A stretch of DNA of 64,000 nucleotides, from assembly GCA_037367405.1 (NCBI GenBank), contig JAZKJV010000156.1, positions 310,001 through 374,000 on the forward strand, written 5' to 3'. The notes under the pieces are model-generated. The model was not told where the DNA came from. It did not search any database and saw nothing but the letters and a program-made list of their open reading frames with translations. Shown here in pieces: positions 1 through 9,376 of the stretch; the first letter of the stretch is position 1, and each line of letters begins with the position of its first letter. The translations under genes and the position numbers were made by a program. Origin of the DNA: Ottelia alismoides (taxonomy: Eukaryota > Streptophyta > Magnoliopsida > Alismatales > Hydrocharitaceae).

Positions 1-605
1 ACAAATTGAGGTCTCAGAATGCAAATATTCAAATTATACAGGAAACAAATCTTGAAGTAAAGCAAACAAAAGGTAACCAAGCTATTCATACCATTGCATG
101 ACCAGACGATGACAATCCTTCTCGACTCTCTTTCGTTGAATTGTAGGTATTAATGCAACTGCAGACGATACATGCCTTCAGAAATTAAACCAATCACAGT
201 CCTCTTCCCTGTCATCGAGTTTGCAGAGTACGAAATCTAGAGGAAAAATTATATCACAATTCAATTCGTTTATTTAACAAAAAGAAGATTTAAGAACATG
301 TCTATAACATTAAAGGATTGCATATTAGAATTTTGTCAAGGAGCAAGACATTTTCTCTTTCTGTCACTGAAACATGAGATCTATCAGCAAGAGCAACATG
401 GTCCTTGTCAAAAGCCAATTTATAAGCTCTAAAAGGTTTTGGATCACCGATCATATGATCAATGGACTCACTATCAATTAAGGTTTCGATCGGTCACTGA
501 CTAAGAATTAACCAGGAATCAAGCAACTAATCAGATGTAGTCAAACTTTAATCAGGTTTTAATTTTTTAATTATTTTAAATATGTAAATTAAATTTTATA
601 CATAT
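1..605. other. AT-rich intergenic stretch, no gene seen
   Basis: No open frame of useful length, terminal repeat or RNA gene signature is visible. The base composition is AT-rich and the last part, about 540-605, is nearly pure A/T. It may be eroded repeat sequence, but nothing diagnostic remains. Confidence 0.6.
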
Positions 606-614
606 ATTCTTATA

Positions 615-1000
615 GAGGATGGGGAGCTTGCACCAAGGTGCATGTAACTTTACATGCACCGACGCTTATATCTTCCACATTTTTTTACTTTTTTGAAAAA
701 TACCATGTATATTCATCCATATATCCCTTCAATATGTCATTCGAATTTCGTCAGAAACAGAGACTCCTATGACCTCCATCCAGAACAGGTAATTTTAACG
801 GTCTTAGAATTGCTGTAATCGACCTGTTCTGGATGAAGGTCATAGGAGTCTCTGTTTCTGACGAAATTCGAATGACATATTGGAGGGATATATGGATGAA
901 TATACATGGTGGTATTTTTTGAAAAAGTAAAAAAATGTGGAAGATATAAGCGCCAGTGCATGTAAAGTTACATGCACTTTGGTGCAAGCTCCCCATCCTC
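615..1000. mobile_element. Fold-back Mutator-type MITE with 9-bp TSD
   Basis: The two halves of this 386-bp block are near-perfect inverted copies of each other. The left end starts gaggatggggagcttgcacc and the right end closes with its complement, and the arms run about 180 bp each around a short unpaired centre near 790-825. It is flanked on both sides by the identical 9-mer attcttata (606-614 and 1001-1009). A 9-bp target duplication with long terminal inverted repeats is the signature of Mutator-like elements. There is no transposase, so it is non-autonomous. The open frames that cross it are mirror reads of the arms and are not genes. Confidence 0.9.
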
Positions 1001-1009
1001 ATTCTTATA

Positions 1010-1314
1010 TATTTGCATATATTTAGACATTTCAACACTAGACATAAAAATCTGACAAGAATATTACACCTATTAAAAAAATAATATTCATAAAAATGAA
1101 TAGCATAAATATACTAACGAATAACATTTTTATTGAATGAATAACATATAAAAATAAGTCAACCCTAAGTAGATGTTTATGGTAACCAATAGCATTAGCA
1201 TTAGGAATAATACAAAATTGAATAGTATAAAATATTGATATGCATTGAATTCTAACCATCTGTTTAGCTGAACTGAGTTGAAGAACTGTCAGATGTCTCC
1301 CAATGCCTCCATAC
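1010..1314. other. AT-rich spacer, nothing recognised
   Basis: AT-rich sequence between the fold-back MITE and the first LTR. No conserved motif, tRNA or terminal repeat is seen. The last five bases (catac) are the probable left target duplication of the LTR element that follows. Confidence 0.5.
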
Positions 1315-1585
1315 TGATGCAATGTGGAACAATGAATAGAGGCTCAATTAGGGTTCTTCATCCATTCAGATTTTGTTGTTATTAAATTAGGGTTTTATTT
1401 TGCTTCCATTAAATTAGAGTCAATTAATTAGAGTTAGGGTAATTTTATTTACGGTTAATTAAGTCCATTTTAATTCTATTTAAATAAGGTGATCGCCAGT
1501 GATCCTCAAATTAATTACTTAGTAAATCAAAATCAATTTAGGATTTGGTTTTATTTTCTTTCTATTTCTGTTATTTCACCTCTCA

Positions 1586-1593
1586 TATATAAA
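1586..1593 (+). promoter_or_regulatory. TATA box of element A LTR
   Basis: TATATAAA followed by aggggata lies mid-LTR, as expected for a retrotransposon promoter. The same box in the right LTR sits at 7674-7681, directly against the Copia-1 insertion point. Confidence 0.5.
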
Positions 1594-1810
1594 GGGGATA
1601 ATAGTCCAATATATTGGTCAATTTACGTTGAAATTAAGTTGGAGTTTCTCCAAATTATCTCCCTCTCCCTTCTCTCCTCTCCTCTCCCTCTACTTGATCT
1701 CCGATGTTCTTCCCCCAAATCACTATCCCCTGGCGAGCATTCTCTTCTTCTACCCTCCAAATTCTTCCATCAAATATTTTTTCACAATCAAATTTATTTT
1801 TTCCATTCAC

Positions 1811-1985
1811 TTCAATGATCTGATGGTAGTGCAATGTGCCTACAAGCTAAAAGATCAGAGTTCAAATCCCTCCTCGGGTAACGTTAGGTAGTTGACAACT
1901 ATTGTAAAAAATAGTCGGATCTTTCAACATGGATTTGAGAATAAATCCATGTAGTTAACCTTAGGAGAATTCTTCACCATTTTAA
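1811..1985 (+). mobile_element. Candidate tRNA-derived SINE inside the 5' LTR
   Basis: This block is absent from the partner LTR, so it was added after the LTR pair formed. It carries a good polymerase III B box (gttcaaatcc, 1860-1869) about 35 bp after an A-box-like tggtagtgcaatg (1824-1836), the usual spacing in tRNA-derived SINEs. The flanking A/T-rich strings, aatttattttttccattcac on the left and aattattttttcac on the right, could be an imperfect target duplication. There is no clear poly(A) or other tail, so the 3' boundary is approximate. An old tRNA-like fragment is the alternative. Confidence 0.45.
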
Positions 1986-2025
1986 AATTATTTTTTCACT
2001 GTTGGAATTTTTTGTTTGCATCAAT

Positions 2026-2036
2026 TGGTATCAGAG
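2026..2036 (+). other. Primer-binding site (initiator tRNA-Met) of element A
   Basis: TGGTATCAGAG lies two bases after the end of the 5' LTR. It is complementary to the 3' end of plant initiator tRNA-Met and fixes the orientation of this non-coding element as plus. Confidence 0.85.
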
Positions 2037-3053
2037 GATGGCCTACATATCGTCCTTACGACCAAACGATCCCTCACGATACTCATGGAGTTATCATGCT
2101 AAAGATATTAACGCAAGGGACCACCGTGCATGTCGTGCCAAGGTTAAATAAACACTATCCAATATGCTCTAGATCTATGAGAATATGCAAGCTTTGGCGA
2201 ACCGACTGTGAGATCCATGTAATATTGAATCCCTGACACGACAAATAGAGGAGAACACTGCTAAAATTGCTGCCAAGAAAGCTGCCAATTCACCGGTTCT
2301 CGTCTTTGAAGCTGCGCTATCGAGGAAGTTCACGAGCCTCCAATCCCTTCTCCAACGCTACATATCAGCCGTCCCACCACCCCAACCTCCACGCAAACCC
2401 CGCAGCACGACCACTGCAACCCCCCACCTACACCACATCCCTGCCGTCACATCCTCCTGCGGCCCAGTACATCCACCAACTCCGTCGATTCTACTATAGG
2501 CCCCGACTCCACCACCACTCCGCAACCCTCTCCTTCCTCGACATCATGGTTGTTAATCCCGTTACAGTATGATCCCCTCCCTCCGCCTCTACAACCAACC
2601 CTGACCTTTCTTTCGTCGACCGTCGTAATTTCACCACCGTTCCCACCAACATCGCCACCTCCACCGTTACCCCAACACCACTACCGCTGCAACCCACCTC
2701 TCCACCCACCATCCCAGTGTCGAAACCCACACTACCATCCCCGCAACCCCTTTCTTCACTGATACCTCCCCAAAACCCACCACCCACAACTGATGTAGTG
2801 CGAAACTACGAATTGAGGCTCAATTAGGGTTCTTCGTCTGTTTAAATTTTGTCGTTTATTAAGTTAGAATTTTATTTTTTATCCACTAAATTAGAGTCAG
2901 GATGATTTTATATACATTTAGTTGAGACCGAAGTTGCAACTTTAATTCTATTTAAATAAGGAGATCGACTGTGATCCCCAAATTAATTAGTCAGTCTGCT
3001 AGGGCCAGTTTAGGATTTAATTTAATTTTATTTCTATTTTTGTCCACCCTTCC

Positions 3054-3194
3054 TGTTAGAATACTCAGATGATTCATTCCATAGAGCCCTCGGGTCTCTT
3101 ATATAGGGAGAGAGCCTTTGGGTAAATTACATGAGAGGTACATAAATAAACTGAAATATAATAAAAGACACAAAGACGAACAACTATCTCTACA
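3054..3194 (-). repeat. Copia-1 3' LTR
   Basis: Runs from tgttagaata to ctctaca on the plus strand, 141 bp. It contains cttatatagg, the complement of the TATA box used on the minus strand. It pairs with 7528-7668 at about 97 percent identity by eye. Confidence 0.9.
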
Positions 3195-3205
3195 CTCCCC
3201 CTCAA
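3195..3205 (-). other. Copia-1 polypurine tract
   Basis: ctccccctcaa on the plus strand, that is ttgagggggag on the coding strand. It directly abuts the 3' LTR, where plus-strand DNA synthesis is primed. Related tracts abut the LTRs at 21063, 57498 and 61304. Confidence 0.8.
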
Positions 3206-6200
3206 GATGGAGCATAGATATCTATCATGCTCAGCTTGGAAGAACATCTCTGGAAAGGTCCTCTGAGCAATGGCTTAGTGAATATGTCCGCTGTCTGGTC
3301 CTCTGAACTGACGTGAGACGTGGAGATGAAGCCCTTCTGAATCATGTCCCTAGTGTAATGACAATCCACCTCTATGTGTTTTGTTCTCTCATGGAAGGCT
3401 GGATTGTTGGCAATGAATAATGCTGCCTGATTGTCACATTGCAAGTTCATAGGCAAGGGAACATCAACATTCAGATCTTCTAAGACTGCCTTAACCCACA
3501 TCATTTATGCGCTTGCCTGTGCCATGGCTCTGTACTCGGATTCGGCACTGGATCTCGCCACAACGGTCTGCTTCTTGCTTTTCCAAGAGACTAAAGAGCT
3601 TCCTATGAAGATAGCAAATCCAGAAGTAGACTTACGATCTCGTGGACATCCTGCATAATCTGCATCTGCACAGGCGGAAATAGACAGATCTGTACCTTTC
3701 TTGAATAGCAACCCTGTGCCTAGGGAAGACTTCAGATATCTCGGTATCATGTGCAAGGCATCCATGTGTACTTGCCTCGGCTGCTCCATGAATTGACTCA
3801 CCCAGTTTACTGCAAGGGCAATATCCGATCGAGTTATAGTGATGTATAAGAGCTTACCCAGTATTTCTCTGTACCTTCTCTTGTCCACCTCCTCGGTATC
3901 ATCATCATACAGCTTCATACTCGGGTCCATAGGTGTACTTGAAGGTCTACATCCAGTCATTCCTGTTTCAACTAGCAAGTCTGTGACATATTTTCTTTGA
4001 GACATCACCATTCCTTGTGCATTTCTTGCAAATTCTATCCCCAGAAAATACCGTATTGTGCCTAGATCCTTTGTAATGAACTGGCTGCCCAACATAGACT
4101 TGGTTATCTCAACCCCCTGTGCTTCATCTCCAGTAACCAATATGTCATCAACATATACCATAACAACGATGGTACCTCTAGGGGTCTTCCGGACGAACAG
4201 TGAGTGGTCCGCATTTGATCTTCTGAACCCCTGTCGTTCAATAAGCTGGGAGAGCTTTTGGAACCATGCTCGAGGACTCTGTTTAAGGCCATAGATAGCC
4301 TTATGAAGTTTGCACACCTTCTGAGTCTCCCCCTCAGCAGCAAACCCGGGTGGCTGCTGCATGTAGACTTCTTCCTGTAGATCACCATACAAGAAAGCAT
4401 TCTTAACATCAAGCTGGAATATGGTCCAGTCACGTACCACTGCAACCGATAGAAGGATGCGAAGTGTAGAGTGCCTCGCCACAGGTGAAAAAGTGTCCAA
4501 ATAATCTACCCCATATGTCTGTGTAAACCCTCTTGCTACGAGCCTGGCCTTGTATCTGTCAAGACGACCATCTGCATGATACTTGACCGTAAATACCCAC
4601 TTGCAACTCACCACAGATGCGCCTGGAGGAATAGGGACAAGAGACCAAGTCCCTCTCATGTAGACCTTAGGGAAATGGACAACTGGGGGTGGTGGCGGAG
4701 GAGGTGGTGGTGGTGGTGATATTGGTGTCGGTGGAGTAGAGGATGGACCCAGGCTTGGAGGTGGTGGAACATAGACATTGGAATCTGATGATGTGGAGGA
4801 GACCAATCTATCACCTGCAGGGGAGAAGTACATAACAGGTTCGAAAAATGTAACATCTGCACTCACATAGTACTTGCCATGGACAGGGTCATAGCAACAG
4901 TATCCTTTCTGAGTCCTGGAGTAACCCACAAAAACACACTTGATAGCCTTAGGGGATAGCTTATCAAGCCCCGGAGATAAGTGGTGAACAAACGCAACAG
5001 TGCCAAAAACCCGAGGTGTCAGTGTAAACAAGTCTCTGTCAGGAAAGAGAACAGAAATTGGAGACTTTTCCCCAAGAACATTTGTAGGCATTCGATTGAC
5101 CAGATAGCACGCAGTAAGTATAGCATCCCCCCAAAAGGTTAATGGAGCACAACTCCGGATAAGTAATGTGCGAGCAATATCAAGAAAGTGTCGATGTTTT
5201 CGTTCTGCAACCCCATTTTGTTGAGAGGTGTAGGCACATGTGGTTTGGTGAACAATGCCTTTAGATGAAAGGAAGCTAGCAAGAGAGCGAGTGCAGAATT
5301 CCAATGCATTGTCAGTACGCACATACTTAACAGTAGATGAAAAAACATTCTGGACCTCATTAATTAGATTTTGAAGAACATTTCCTGCTTCAGATTTATT
5401 TTTAAGAAGAAAAGTCCACGACACTCTAGAGAAATCATCAACTACAACTAAATAGAACCTGTGCCCCTGATGATCCGGGACACGACTTGGACCCCAAATA
5501 TCTATATGAAATAATTCAAACGGGGAGCTACTGCTCCGACTCTGACGACCGGGGAAGCTAGACCGATGGTGCTTCCCTAACTGACATGCTTCACATCGAA
5601 AAGAGGAACTCGGAGATATCTGAGGCAGAAGGTGACACATCTTTTGCAGCAGCAGATGACCGAACCGAAGATGCCAGGTGTACAGAGAAACGGAGGCCTG
5701 GGAATGCAAGGAGACGCCAGCGTAGGAGTTACGAACGAGACGATAAAGGCCATTGTGCTCAGAACCACAACCAATCACCCTGCCCGTCATTATGTCCTGA
5801 AAAATAACAGACGATGGATCAAAAATAGCACAACAGTGCAAATCACGTGTAATCTGGCTAATAGATAAGAGGTTCATAGAGAATTCTGGAGCATGTAGCA
5901 CATTCTGTAAGTACATAGAGGGTAGCAAAGCTGTCTCCCCCTGACCGATAATAGGAGACTGAGTGCCATCAGCAATGAGTACAGAGCGACCTGGCTGAAC
6001 AGCTCTGTAGGACTGCAGAATATCTTTCTCACGGCATAGATGATGGGTAGCTCCAGAGTCGACAATCCATCCTGTGAGGTCATGACTATGAAATGAGGCT
6101 GAAGGACTACCTGAGGCACTGACTGAGGCCGATGTACTAGCTGACGCCGAAGCCGCAACATCAGAAACGTCTGCACCCTATGATGATGATGATTGTGGCA

Positions 6201-6297
6201 TAATATCCCGAAGTCTTGCCACCAACTCTTCGAACCTGTGATCTGGAGTAGATGCTGGTGGACCCTGAACATGATCAGCAACTCGTGCAGAAGGAGG
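3202..6297 (-). pseudogene. pol: Copia-1 pol: protease, integrase, reverse transcriptase, RNase H
   Basis: The protease motif D-S-G-A lies at 6049-6060 within WIVDSGATHH. Downstream comes the integrase, with DIWGPS, RTDNALEF and a glutamate in QNGVAERKH as the D, D, E triad. Next is the reverse transcriptase with FQLDVKNAFLYG and the catalytic YVDD, and then RNase H with DRKSTSGF and ARSSAESEYRAMA. Three defects are visible: a TAG at 6178-6180 before the protease, a TAA at 3505-3507 in RNase H, and a junction near 4655-4675 where VYM runs straight into RGTW. Copia-5 has about 115 residues at that point, including the conserved W-x-x-AM-x-x-E start of the reverse transcriptase domain. This would be the enzymatic half of a single gag-pol polyprotein. 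It is inactive here unless rescued. Confidence 0.93.
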
Positions 6298-7091
6298 AAA
6301 CCATGCTTGGAATAGCATGTATCCTCCGAATGACCAGTGCGGCGACAAAATGAGCACATAGAGCGTATGCGGCCTCCGCGGCCACGTCCACCACTTCCCC
6401 TGCCACGAAACGAGGACGAACCACCACGTCCCCTGAAAACTGTCATTGCTGACGGAGTCACAGTCGCTGTGTTGGACGGAACGGGTACACGACTGAGCCT
6501 CCTGTATACCTCTTCCATCGGTGGGATGGTGGCATCTGCTAGGATCTGAGCGCGTGCTGCCTCGTACTCCGGATCTAGGGCAGCGAGTAATACGCCAACC
6601 ATAGTGGCGTTGCGGAACGTCTTCTGCTGTTCCGGCGTGGCTGTAAGCGGAATGGTGCTATAGAGCTTCTCGAACATGCCACGAAGCAACGTGTACAGGG
6701 AATGAAGAGGCTTCCCATTCTGCTTCGTGGTAAATATATCATGCTGCAACTGGAGCATCTTCGTCTCATTGCGGACCTGAGAGTACGTCATAGCCAAAAT
6801 ATCCCACATCGCCTTAGCGGTGGGCTGGTGAAGAACATCATTCGCTATCTCCGTCGTGAGCGTACCTGAGAGCCATACCTTGGCGTACGCATCATCAGCC
6901 TCCCATGAGGCATAGATCCATGTCTTCTCCGGCGGTTCATCCTCGGTAAGAATATACTTCTTACCACACGACTTCATGAGACTGAGGAACTGCATCGCCC
7001 ACAGTTCGTAGTTCGTCCCGTCCATCTTGACGATTGGTGCCGAACCTTTGAAGGCACCTATGGCGGGCATATCGAGCTTCTGATCTGACAT
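6298..7091 (-). pseudogene. gag: Copia-1 gag (nucleocapsid-like protein)
   Basis: I take the start at 7091 (MSDQKLDMPAIG) rather than at the in-frame ATG at 7109, because the former begins the conserved-looking stretch. The N-terminal region (MDGTNYELWAMQFLSLM) is the usual Copia gag opening that precedes a UBN2-type domain. A Gly/Arg-rich segment (RGRGSGGRGRGGR) leads into one CCHC zinc knuckle (C-x2-C-x4-H-x4-C in CSFCRRTGHSEDTC). Soon after HGF the frame slips: loss of one base near 6298 moves the protease and pol into another frame, so the frame that stays open to 5874 is meaningless beyond that point. Confidence 0.88.
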
Positions 7092-7152
7092 AATGCCGGA
7101 GAAGAACAACTACTGATAGACCAAGAAAATACTGTCTACCAAGACCTTGTTG

Positions 7153-7190
7153 GATTCAAGTGCATAGGTAGACGATTATGCACTTGAATC
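7153..7190 (-). other. Leader hairpin of Copia-1
   Basis: gattcaagtgcat (7153-7165) and its exact complement (7178-7190) flank a 12-nt loop, about 60 nt upstream of the gag start. A homologous hairpin with the same gtagac loop core and a compensatory stem change occurs in Copia-3 at 21694-21732, which suggests a maintained RNA structure. Confidence 0.7.
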
Positions 7191-7516
7191 GAACATGACG
7201 CCGAGCCCTAGGGAGAAGGCAGCACCCCGGCTACTTGAGAAGAACGGCTAGGCCGCGCTAGGGGAGGAGGGGCCGGCGCTGGGAAGCGGCGGCGGGAGGG
7301 GATCAGGTGGCGGGGTTGAGACCCGGCGGCAAGGGGCTGGCGGCTGGTGGGGCCTGGCGGCGCAGGAGATGGGTCCCGGCGGCGAAGGAGAGGGGGGCCC
7401 GGCGAAGGAGAGGAGGCGGCGGCGGGGGGGGCTTCGAGCCCGGGGGGTTGGGCGGCGAAACCCTAGAGAGGGGGGGGGCGGCGGTGGAGATGGAGAACCC
7501 TAGGTTAGGGTCATGG
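7191..7516 (-). other. GC-rich 5' leader of Copia-1
   Basis: Non-coding leader between the primer-binding site and the hairpin. It is strongly G-rich on the plus strand, with runs such as ggcggcgg and gggggggg. Both strands are open by composition, and the Gly- or Pro-rich frames here are composition artefacts. Confidence 0.6.
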
Positions 7517-7527
7517 CTCTGATACCA
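7517..7527 (-). other. Primer-binding site of Copia-1
   Basis: ctctgatacca on the plus strand is TGGTATCAGAG on the coding strand, complementary to initiator tRNA-Met. It abuts the 5' LTR that begins at 7528. Confidence 0.85.
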
Positions 7528-7668
7528 AGTTAGAATATTCAGATGATTCATTCCATAGAGCCCTCGGGTATCTTATATAGGGAGAGAGCCTTTGGGTAAA
7601 TTACATGAGAGGTACATAAAGAAACTGAAATATAATAAAAGACACAAAGACGAACAACTATCTCTACA
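7528..7668 (-). repeat. Copia-1 5' LTR
   Basis: 141-bp partner of 3054-3194. The first base is a, not t, so the canonical terminus is mutated. Otherwise only a few substitutions separate the two LTRs. Confidence 0.9.
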
Positions 7669-8159
7669 CTTCCTATATAAAGGGGATGGTAGTCCAATGT
7701 TTTAGTTGAAATTAAATGGAGTTTCTCCGATTTATCTCCCTCTCTCTTCTCTCCTCTCCCTCCATGCGATCCCTACGGTGCTTTTCCCCAAATCACTCGC
7801 TTTTGGCGAGCCTTCTCTTCTTCCTCCCACCAAATTCTTCCACCAAATATTTTTCCACTTTCAATTTTTTTCATTATTGGATATTTTCTATTTGCATCAC
7901 ATAACCTTTCTAGCACGAGAGTCTCACCAACTCGATTTTTGTTTTTTAATGTTATTCTATTTACAACATAAACTAAATTCATGATATAAACAATAGATAT
8001 AAAGGAATAACGTAGAAAATAAGAGGTAAAATAATATGCTAAGTTATTAACTACTAACCAACAAAGTCATTTCTAAAAACCGTCTCTAAGAACTTCTCGG
8101 ACGAGGGCTGATGGCTCGATAGAAAGAGCTGAGGAAAGGGCCCTTAGTACCCGAGGGTG

Positions 8160-9376
8160 AGTCATGGCTTTCATCGGAGTGGGAGGTAGAGGAGAGAGGA
8201 GAGGAGGGCCACCATTAGAGAGGTTAGTTTTGGGGGAGGCGGTCGTGTTGTCGTGGAAGGGTGTGAGATTGCACATCCTCCTTCTCGATGGTGTTTCAAG
8301 TGCGGCTTGATGGGTCATCTGGCACAATGGTGTCCCGTGCAAGATCATGTTTGTTACCATTGTAGGGTGGAAGGACATATTCGAAAGAACCATCTTTCGG
8401 GGTCTTCCGATTATTTCGGGGTCTTCCAAATCAGATGTAGGAGGCGGCTCTATGACGTTGAAGAAGGCTGACTTGTTGGGCCATGACGATCATTTGGAAG
8501 GAGTTATGATTGCAGAAGGCTCGATTGAGGATATGAGGGCGGTGGTGGAAATTCTCGCCTTCGGGCGTACGAATGGTTGTGTGGAAGACACATTATGGCT
8601 TTCTGAATAGGCAATTTGTGTCCAGGGTATCGAAGCGGAGGAGCTGACTGGATTCTTGAATAATGGTGATGGGTTGTTTCTACCATCGGTCTGATGGTGA
8701 AAACCTCGCCTACACGATGGGGCGAAGGTGGCTGCCTCGACGTGGCTGGTGGAGGTTAAGGGTCTACCGGTTAGGTGTCATGACCCCATATATGTCTAAG
8801 AAGCATTACGACATGTAGAGGAGGTTGAAAAGATTCTTCTATCGAGCCTAAAGATCGGGCGGGGGTTGGGATGTGATCATTCAAATGAAGAGAGCTCGAA
8901 GAGCTGTGCTGCAGAAAATCATCCTTCGAATCGGAAGGGAGGAGTTTGAACTCCTTCTGGTTTTTGTAGTAAAGGAGGAGTCGACTATGGTGGTTTTGCC
9001 AATGGTGGTGGAGGGTTCTACGCTTGTTTCTGATGGGCCAAAGAAGGCGGTGGGTCGACCAGAATTTACTCGATGGTCAGACAATATTGTGATGGAGACT
9101 CCGGTGACGGCTTTGACCTTGCCTGGACAACATGTACGGAAATATCACTCGGTTATGATAGTTTCGCCCCAAGATCTTTGGGAGAGACCACCAGGGGTGA
9201 TTGATAACCTTCCTTTTTTGGGGGTTTTCAATCAATCAGTGGACATGGATTTTCTGAAGGGATCGAGGACAACTGTTGTAGGAGGTGTCCTTACGGGTCC
9301 AAACATGTTAAGCGGTGGAACTTTTTCTTGGATCAGATCCGAGTTTGGGCCCGATAAAGTTTAAAGCAGTAGTGGA
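8160..9376 (+). pseudogene. LINE ORF1, first part (CCHC RNA-binding protein)
   Basis: Two zinc knuckles are readable at about 8290-8395: CFKCGLMGHLAQWC is an intact C-x2-C-x4-H-x4-C, and CYHCRVEGHIRKNH has lost its last cysteine. Tandem knuckles of this form are found in plant LINE ORF1 proteins, which coat the element RNA. Downstream, 8873-9364 stays open but lacks a diagnostic motif. The frame changes several times, so no intact protein remains. Copia-2 interrupts ORF1 at 9376. Confidence 0.65.

Larger units (their letters stand above)
1315..2023 (+). repeat. 5' LTR of element A
   Basis: This LTR aligns in order with the split right LTR: aggctcaattagggttcttc near the start, tttaattctatttaaataag in the middle, and the pyrimidine block plus ccaaattcttcca toward the end. 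It is about 190 bp longer than its partner because of an extra block at about 1811-1985, described separately as a candidate SINE. Confidence 0.8.
3054..7668 (-). mobile_element. Copia-1, near-complete Ty1/Copia retrotransposon
   Basis: Short 141-bp LTRs (3054-3194 and 7528-7668) differ at only about four positions, so this is a recent insertion. The target duplication CTTCC is exact (3049-3053, 7669-7673). Reading on the minus strand, the order is 5' LTR, primer-binding site, GC-rich leader with a hairpin, gag, protease, integrase, reverse transcriptase, RNase H, polypurine tract, 3' LTR. That is the Copia order, with integrase before reverse transcriptase. The polyprotein is broken by one frameshift, two stops and an in-frame deletion of roughly 115 residues, so this copy should not be autonomous. 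Confidence 0.93.
1315..7899 (+). mobile_element. Non-autonomous LTR retrotransposon (element A), split by Copia-1
   Basis: Two related LTRs, both running from TGATG to CATCA, bracket only about 770 bp of internal sequence. The left LTR is 1315-2023. The right LTR is in two pieces, 2791-3053 and 7674-7899, because Copia-1 landed in it. Immediately inside the left LTR is an initiator tRNA-Met primer-binding site, so the element reads on the plus strand. The flanks are catac on the left and cataa on the right, a one-mismatch target duplication. The interior (2024-2790) has no protease, integrase or reverse transcriptase. A short trace near 2240-2330 reads like the charged start of a gag-type protein, and the rest is C-rich low-complexity sequence. 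No purine-rich tract precedes the right LTR, so that end may be rearranged. Confidence 0.75.
2791..7899 (+). repeat. 3' LTR of element A, split (2791-3053 and 7674-7899)
   Basis: The first part matches 1315-1570 and the second part matches about 1586-2023 of the left LTR. Both parts rejoin exactly if Copia-1 and one CTTCC duplication are removed. The LTR is about 490 bp when rejoined and lacks the SINE-like block. It ends in gcatca at 7899, matching the left LTR end. Confidence 0.8.

Noticed and set aside
1824..1870. A nuclear tRNA gene
   Set aside because: It has A- and B-box-like strings, but no acceptor stem or anticodon arm can be folded. A SINE or tRNA relic fits better.
2267..2787. Pro/Ser-rich open frame and its opposite-strand Gly/Val-rich frame
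   Set aside because: C-rich low-complexity interior of element A. Both strands are open because of base composition, and no domain is seen.
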